From: Pollenia angustigena
Lineage: Eukaryota > Arthropoda > Insecta > Diptera > Polleniidae
Assembly: GCA_930367215.1 (NCBI GenBank)
Contig: OV884059.1
Span: forward strand, 13,664,945-13,728,944
DNA: 64,000 bases
Direction of reading: 5' to 3'
The notes under the pieces are model-generated. The model had not been told where the DNA came from, did no database searches, and saw nothing but the letters and a program-made list of their open reading frames with translations. Of this stretch, positions 58,352 through 64,000 are shown in pieces. Position 1 is the first letter of the stretch. The number at the start of each line of letters is the position of its first letter. Made by a program: the position numbers and the translations under genes.

Positions 58352-60959
58352 TACACTGTTTGACTAATGTGAACTTTTGCTTTTTTTACATAAGACAGTA
58401 TGTATTTAAATTAAAAAATCTATTGCTTGGCAGTTTATTAACAAACACCTTAAAGTAGGCCACAAAAAAGTTTTTTTTTTAAACGCCTAAAAGTAGACTT
58501 TGTTTATGAAATCTTCAAACAGTTCATTATACTCGTAGTTAAAATAATATTAAAAAATACTAAATACAGAAATCTTAAGTTAAGATTGTTTTTCTTTTGT
58601 TTAAATACAAATGTTGCAGTGTTTTTTTCAAGTGAGAAAGTGGTTAGCAGGATTTAGTATCTTGTTGTTTTTTCGGCATCTTAATCTGTTCGTGTTAATG
58701 TGTTTAAAATGTTTATGAGTTGTGTCTGTTTTTGAAATCTGTCATATATTTTTAGGGGGTCTCACGAAAATATAAAACACTTACCCCAGAAATTATTATG
58801 CCCTTTATATATTTGTGATTTTTGTTCTAGTTTTATTATTTATTTTTTGTTTGTTTGCAAAAGGGTATAACTGAAAAAATTCCTTGGTGCATGTTTTTAT
58901 TTTCTTTTATCCTTTACAAGTATTAAACAGCAGACATACTTGCGAAAATTTACTAAAACTGTGTCTTTTTCTTCGCCTTCTTTAATGTTGAGAAGAGATG
59001 TCTACAATATAGTTTTCACGCTATATTTTGTTGTTGCTTTGGCGTTTTCCCTTCCTTTGTCTCTTACCCCACACGATTTTATGAATGAAAATATATTTAT
59101 CTCAGGGGTGTGAATGTGTGTAAATGTCACAGTTTTCGCCACTCATATATAAAACAAGTGATTTTATTATTTTTAAATTTTTATCTCGCTTTAGTTTTTA
59201 AGTGCTGCAGTGCGATATTCTCTTGTAAGTTTAAAGTTTTTAAATAAAATTTAAATGATGATGATTGTTTTTTATGGTCTGACAAGAGAAATGCCTTAAA
59301 GAAGTTTTTATTTCATAAACATTTAAGTTGATTGTTTTAGTGTCATTTTTCAAATAAATAAAAATAATTTGTTATGCCTAAAAGTATACTTAAATTGTTT
59401 TGGGAAATTTATGCAGCCCATAAATATGCTTAGAATTTTTTTCCTCAAAGTTAAAACATATTGGAAAATGTAAATTTTTTCCTTACTTTTTTTATATAAA
59501 GTTTTCTATTGCTTATAACAATTTCAAAAGCCGCTTTTTATTAGGTTTTTTATATTTCTTTTAGCCTTAAAACGGGCTTTGATTTTTATGTTAAAATAGG
59601 ACCCATTTTAAGTTAATAAAAAATTATGTTGTAAAATTTTCAATTTATCAAATTGTTTTTTTTTTCTTGGCTCTTGTTTCTAGCTAATTTATGTTTTATT
59701 TTTATTATGTTATTAAATAGCATATATTTTGGCTGCTGCATTAGTTTAATTAATTTTCCTTCACAAAATGTTTATTATTAAGATCATTATCAAAATAAGT
59801 TTATAGAATAGCAACTAAACTCATTTATTTTTTTAACAACAGTTTTATAGCATACCTTTTGGCTGATAAACAATTTTTATTTATTATTGCTGAATGCTGA
59901 TTATTTTAAAGCGGAAATATATGTGAAAAACAAGAAAAGAACTAATATTTGTTAATTAAAGTAAATTTCTGAATAAAAGCGAGTAAAAATGAGTTGGATT
60001 ATTGAGAATTTTTTAAGGGATGTAGGCAGACTTAAAAGTAGATAAAAATGTAAATTAAGTCAAAACTAAAAAAAAGGATAAAAATAAAACTTTCTTCCTA
60101 AACGTATGTGTTTACATCAACACTACACATCAAATGTAAGATAATGCAAGAGCATTGCCAATTTAAATATTACGCTAGTTGCATTTATTTGCATATCAGC
60201 TGCGAAACAAATGCCTCCTTGAAAGATCAATCTGAAAGCTGATTTGAATCGTAATCAAGACTTTCTAAAACCCATAATATCTAGTCAAAACTGAATTTAT
60301 AAAATTCGATAGACATATTTTGTCTAGTATTAAAAGTCATATATCTGTAGTAATTTTAGGTGATCTTTCTTTAAAAAGTCAAAAGACAAATGAAGGAATT
60401 GTTTAAACAGTTTTTAATTTGATTGGATTATGCCTATAAGTAGGCAATTAATATAGTTGTGATTCAGTTTTTTAAAAATATGCACATAATTTTTATTTTT
60501 TTAACAATTAACGGTATTCACAATTAGATTACTTCTAATCCTTAAAGTATGCTTTAGGTTCTAGCATTTATTGCTGGCAAATAATAAGCTGCAATGTCTA
60601 ATTCTAATATACTCTTAAATTTATTTTGAAGCTCGAAAATTATAAGTATACCTTTAGATGGTTTATAAGAATTTAATAGTTCGGTGGAAAAAGAAAAATG
60701 CCCTTCAGTTGACTTAAGCCAAATTTGAGTTAATTGCTTATTTGAGTTCTACACGTTCAGAAGTACACATGGCAAAGTTTCAATTATTTTGTACGACTTT
60801 TAAGAAAGTTGTAGCAGATTTTCAATTTAGAATAACATTTGAAATAAAAACTTATATTTACTTCCGATCTATGAAATTAGGAATATTTAGGTTAGGAATA
60901 AAAGCGATAACCTTTAATCTTATAATCTATAAACTCTTTAAAAACTAAAAAAAATAGAC
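58352..60959. other. Unassigned sequence, no transposon recognised
   Basis: Apart from the CCTWAAAGTAKRCTT motifs, nothing is assigned. 60,110-60,260 has more even base composition and includes ATTTGCATATCAGCTG, an octamer-like word next to an E-box. Confidence 0.35.
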
Positions 60960-60962
60960 TTA

Positions 60963-61101
60963 CTGCCTGTTTTTAGAAAACGTAAGCAAGTGAGTGAGTG
61001 AGAAATTATATTGAAAACAACAATAAAAAACGAAAATTTGTTTTTCTTTTCAATATAATTTCTCACTCACTCACTTGCTTACGTTTTCTAAAAACAGGCA
61101 G
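60963..61101. mobile_element. Near-perfect foldback MITE, CTGCCTGTTTTTAGAAAACG
   Basis: TTA on both sides (60,960-60,962; 61,102-61,104). The ~60-bp arms are almost exact complements (CTGCCTGTTTTTAGAAAACG.. AAGTGAGTGAGTGAGAAATT) around a short AT-rich loop, so it could form a long hairpin. Confidence 0.88.
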
Positions 61102-61211
61102 TTAAGCACTTTTTCCTTCGTTTTTTAGCCAGCCATTTGTAAATGCTGGTTCAACCAAAACGCACGATGTTAATTGTAAATAAAACAAAAAGTTTTTAGA
61201 GAATTATCTTA

Positions 61212-61327
61212 CAGCCGGTTCATCGATTTCGAACGTTTAAAACAAAATCAAATTTCGAATTTTGTTTGTTTGTTTTAAATATAATTTTCTATGCGAACGT
61301 TAACGTTCGAAATCGATGAATTGGCTG
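61212..61327. mobile_element. MITE with CAGCCGGTTCATCGATTTCG ends
   Basis: TTA on both sides (61,209-61,211; 61,328-61,330). Arms CAGCCGGTTCATCGATTTCG and CGAAATCGATGAATTGGCTG, then GAACGTT in both. 116 bp. Confidence 0.8.
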
Positions 61328-61617
61328 TTATTGTAGAAGGATCTACGACAACTATGTGAGAAACAAAATAGCGGCTAAATGCTCGCCATAGCTTCGATGG
61401 CATACCTCTATCCGATGGTCCATATTTTCAACGACTCTGAGACATAATTGAGGTTCAATGTCGTTAATGTGGCGAATTTTTTTTTTTTTTCAATTCATTT
61501 ATTATAATTATTTTGCATTTAAAAATCTTAATCTATTCCCGCGAATAGTCTGCAGGAAATTCAAAAAGGTATATAAATAATAAAAAATAAGAAAATAGAT
61601 ATAGAGTATATTAAGTA

Positions 61618-62538
61618 TTAGATTTTTCCTTGGGTGCCGATAAAATATTCCTTTAAATAAGTTTTTCTTCTGTATGGGTTGGTAATATTTAACAGTTGTA
61701 TTGGTATACTGTTGAAGATATTTGGTAGCGTTGTTTTGAACGAATTTTTGCCATAATTGTTTCGATGTCGTTCCACATGATACCGTCCTTCTGCTCGTTG
61801 CCTAGTGTTGTAAGCGTGGTTTATTGGCTTTAAGTATCTGGGATCGTTATAAAACTCGTTGACAAGTGTATAGTAATAGATACTTTTGATATTTAATACG
61901 TTAAGGTTGGTTGCAATGTTATTTGAATTAGTGTTGTTTCCGTTATTATTATATCGTGAATTGATGTTGGTGTTTGCATTATTAAGTGTATATATAGCAT
62001 TGCCAATGTTCCTGTTGTAGTTTACTCTATTGCTGCTTATGTTATTTTGGCTCTGTAGTTCATTTCGATAGTTGTTGGTGTATGTGTTGGTTATATTGGT
62101 GTTTATGATATTTGGGTTGATTTGCATGTTGTTAATTATGTGCGTGTAGTTAATGAAATGTACGTTGTTGCTGGTGTGTGTATTGCTGTTGGCGCTAGTA
62201 TTTAAGATGATGTAGGTGCTTCTGTTGTTGTTGATATTGGTACTTCTATAGTTGTTTGGATTAGTAATCGACATATTTTCAGTTGCATTATATGTGTTGT
62301 TTACGTGGATATTATTGTTGTGCATGTTGTTGTTAATATGTGTGTTATTGTTGACCTGAGTGTTGTTATTTGTACGTGAGTTATTGTTGTGATCGTTGTT
62401 CACGTGTGAGTTGTTGTTAATGTATGTGATGTTGTTTAAATGTGGGTTGTTGTTACCTTGGGTGTTGTTTACGAGTGTGTTGTTATTTGTACGTGAGTTA
62501 TTGTTTTGATCGTTGTTAACGTATGTGTGGTTGTTCAC
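61618..62538 (-). CDS. Asn-rich frame ending in an RT-like C-terminal tail
   Basis: 306 codons from the listed start; the frame stays open further upstream to about 62,600. The first ~220 residues are dominated by Asn with Thr, Ser, His and Ile, encoded by AAC-rich DNA that includes a ~120-bp tandem repeat (about 62,370-62,600). The last ~75 residues are different: YYYTLVNEFYNDPRYLKPIN, then HAYNTRQR, and FKTTLPNIFNSIPIQLL ending in YLKEYFI. H-x-Y-N-T-R followed by a basic stretch and a N-x-[LI]-P block is a common C-terminus of non-LTR RT-like proteins. I infer an RT-type tail joined to, or invaded by, an Asn-coding minisatellite. Whether it is expressed is unknown. Asn-rich repeats alone would give a long open frame by chance. 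Confidence 0.35.
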   Translation of the reverse strand: MNNHTYVNNDQNNNSRTNNNTLVNNTQGNNNPHLNNITYINNNSHVNNDHNNNSRTNNNTQVNNNTHINNNMHNNNIHVNNTYNATENMSITNPNNYRSTNINNNRSTYIILNTSANSNTHTSNNVHFINYTHIINNMQINPNIINTNITNTYTNNYRNELQSQNNISSNRVNYNRNIGNAIYTLNNANTNINSRYNNNGNNTNSNNIATNLNVLNIKSIYYYTLVNEFYNDPRYLKPINHAYNTRQRAEGRYHVERHRNNYGKNSFKTTLPNIFNSIPIQLLNITNPYRRKTYLKEYFIGTQGKI

Positions 62539-62604
62539 GTGTGTGATGTTGTTTAAATGTGGGTTGTTGTTACCTTGGGTGCTGTTCAGGAGTGTGTTGT
62601 CATT
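62370..62604 (-). repeat. ~120-bp tandem repeat within the Asn-rich frame
   Basis: ATTTGTACGTGAGTTATTGT is at about 62,369 and 62,488, and TTTAAATGTGGGTTGTTGTT at about 62,436 and 62,555, giving a ~119-bp period. A third start (CATTTGTACGTG) at about 62,600 runs directly into the mariner fragment. Confidence 0.75.
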
Positions 62605-63041
62605 TGTACGTGGAAAGAAGTCCCAACGGAATCAAATCGGCGTGCGATAACACGGCCAGTGAATTTCTCGCGCAAAAAAGCCATTATTTCGTTAGCTGTG
62701 TGGCAAGAGGCACCATCCTGTTGGAACCACATCGTCCAAGCTCATAGCCTCAATTTCTGGCCACAAGAAATCCGTTATCATCTCGCGAACACCATTCACG
62801 GCAACTGCATGGCAAATATCATTTTTGATGGCCCGATGACGCCGCCAGCCATAAGGCAGAATAAAGTAGTTGTAGTAGTAGCTAAAACTGACGAATGCTC
62901 TGTAGCGCAAACAAGTTCAAAATTTGGTATTTTACGCTTCAACTGCAACGACTACTTTAACTTCGTATTATGTTGACACTACTTTGAAACGCAATTTAAG
63001 CTGGGCAAAAAGCTTGAACGTACATTATGGTTGGACCACCC
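62605..63041 (-). pseudogene. Mariner-superfamily transposase fragment
   Basis: On the minus strand, in several frames: MAGGVIGP, then AVAVNGVREMITDFLWPEIE and MSLDDV, then FQQDGASCHTANEIMAFLRE, matching in order the GGITGPYFF..NVTVNGERYREMI..LHDMWFQQDGATCHTA stretch of the 23-kb rosa-like copy but clearly diverged from it. At least two frameshifts and loss of the C-terminus make it dead. The presumed 5' end is near AGGGTGGTCCAACCATAATG (about 63,041-63,022). The 3' part is replaced by the Asn-rich repeat. Confidence 0.75.
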
Positions 63042-63556
63042 TTCTTTACATTAAGTAAGCTAAAAAATGAAGAACAAAACGAAATATGAAATGATAACAA
63101 AAAAATGAAAGAGAATTTCAAGTAATTGCCGACGATATAATTATGGGCTTTGTGAATTTTTGCCTAAAGTTAAAGGCTCAGTTCTTTTTGAACACTTAAG
63201 CATAATTTTTGGCTCAATTCTTTTCTATTAAAAATTTTAAAAGTTGTATACATTGAGGGGGGCAGGGGGTTTAATGAAATTCAAAAGTAATAAAAAAACC
63301 TAAAAATACTTAGCAAAACTTTAGGTTTATAAAAAACGTATGTTTTTTTATTTGGAAAAAATCCCAAATAATTTTCAATAATTTAACATTCAACTTTTTT
63401 TCGTTTATTTACTGTTTTTTTTTTTTTTTTTGTTAAGGTTTGCTTAAAAATGCTGCCAAATCAAAAAGTTTTTAACTACACTAAACGCTAAAAATTAAAC
63501 GAATAAAACATTTCACTTTAATTGAAATAAAAGCAAAGTTTTTTTCTAAATACATC
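63042..63556. other. Unassigned AT-rich sequence
   Basis: No gene or element recognised; a G-rich patch GAGGGGGGCAGGGGG lies at about 63,254, and a T-run at about 63,415-63,431. Confidence 0.3.
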
Positions 63557-63558
63557 TA

Positions 63559-63728
63559 CAGTGCAATTACCCTTAACGGACAACTTCCTAAAGCGAACAC
63601 AGCTTTCGACGGACACGGCTCCCTAGTCCCAGCAGGGTTCGAAAGGAAAGTATTGAGTTCTTTTGAGAGGCTAATCTCCTTGTAAGGACACATTTTAATG
63701 GTTTCTTTCTTGTTCGGAGATTTCACTG
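63559..63728. mobile_element. Tigger/pogo-like MITE, 170 bp
   Basis: TA duplications (63,557-63,558; 63,729-63,730) with ends CAGTGCAATTACCC and, reverse complemented, CAGTGAAATCTCC; GGACAACTT/GCGAACACAG/GGACACGG words follow, in the style of Tigger ends. Noncoding. Confidence 0.7.
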
Positions 63729-63730
63729 TA

Positions 63731-64000
63731 TAAATAGTTTTTCACAAATAATATTGCTTTTCAACCATTCAGAAAAAAAGTTTAGGTCAATGACTTAATT
63801 GTAATTGTTCAAGTAAGTCGTCCATAATATTCGCTGTAGTCCGGCGAGTATATTATACGCCATTTAAGCCGCTTAAGGCAATGGCACTAAAATAATATAA
63901 AAAATATACTGTAGAAGAAGAAAAAAAAAACCATGGTACAAAAACTCTTATAAAAATAGAACTAAATTAAACAGCAGCGAATGCTGACGGCTGTAGGAAA
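63731..64000. other. Unassigned sequence to window end
   Basis: Nothing recognised. Confidence 0.3.

Larger units (their letters stand above)
54160..60560. repeat. Recurring CCTWAAAGTAKRCTT motif field
   Basis: CCTAAAAGTAGGCTT (54,163), its complement forms at 55,148 and 55,485, CCTAAAAGTATGCTT (55,816), CTTAAAGTAGGCCACA (55,932), CCCTAAAGTAGGCTTT (57,453), CCTTAAAGTAGGCCACA (58,448), GCCTAAAAGTAGACTT (58,485), GCCTAAAAGTATACTT (59,376), GCCTATAAGTAGGC (60,432) and CCTTAAAGTATGCTTTA (60,540). A companion word GCTGATAAACAATT occurs near several. I infer an old, diverged tandem repeat with units of a few hundred bases. Confidence 0.5.

Overview
The window looks like nuclear, strongly A+T-rich DNA from a higher (brachyceran) fly, probably a calyptrate such as a blowfly or housefly relative. 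That placement is inference. It rests on the transposon families present (a DD41D 'rosa'-like mariner, R1-like and CR1-like LINEs, Helitron-like DNA, many small hAT and PIF/Harbinger elements) and on dispersed repeats ending in TTCGGTGAAGGGTATA-type hairpins. I found no host protein-coding exon, rRNA, intact tRNA or CRISPR array. The simplest reading is a very large intron or a gene desert. A juxtaposed 3' and 5' splice-site motif at 51,735-51,764 (+) fits a recursive splice site and favours a giant intron of a plus-strand gene.

Layout. 0-15 kb: a repeat family with a triple GTGACGNACGCTAC-type motif and a MITE nested in one copy; a small Harbinger-like MITE (6.6 kb); a hAT with CCCGGGA arrays (7.1-8.6 kb); a composite dispersed repeat with a nested MITE (8.7-10.3 kb); another hAT with a nested MITE (11.8-12.8 kb); two copies of a decayed LINE tail (14 kb). 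15.1-18.9 kb: a four-level nest, three levels bounded by 8-bp target duplications. 20.5-24.8 kb: a Harbinger element with a decayed transposase, an internally deleted mariner, and two MITEs. 24.8-28.7 kb: no recognised repeats. 28.7-37.2 kb: a decayed array of a ~31-bp satellite, broken up by a hAT, an R1-like LINE fragment and a 1.2-kb element with about 18 ATGAAATAA motifs.

37.8-44.2 kb: hAT elements (one with TATCGATA arrays), a Tc1-like transposase remnant and a Helitron-like element with internal tandem repeats. 44.3-51.7 kb: diffuse TTCGAAA-containing repeats, a nearly identical 1.35-kb tandem duplication whose breakpoint lies in the loop of a palindromic MITE and carries 20 bp of filler matching a pogo-like end, and the pogo-like element itself with another element nested in it. 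52-64 kb: a hAT with expanded 39-bp arm repeats; a long stretch with a recurring CCTWAAAGTAKRCTT motif; a CR1-like LINE with a 355-codon open reading frame; several 3-bp-TSD MITEs; an Asn-rich reading frame ending in an RT-like tail; a second mariner fragment; and a 170-bp Tigger-like MITE.

Almost every recognisable protein segment is a broken transposase or reverse transcriptase. Only the CR1-like frame, the Asn-rich frame and an 86-codon frame in the 35.7-36.9 kb element are of notable open length. Element boundaries were set by eye from inverted repeats and target-site duplications.
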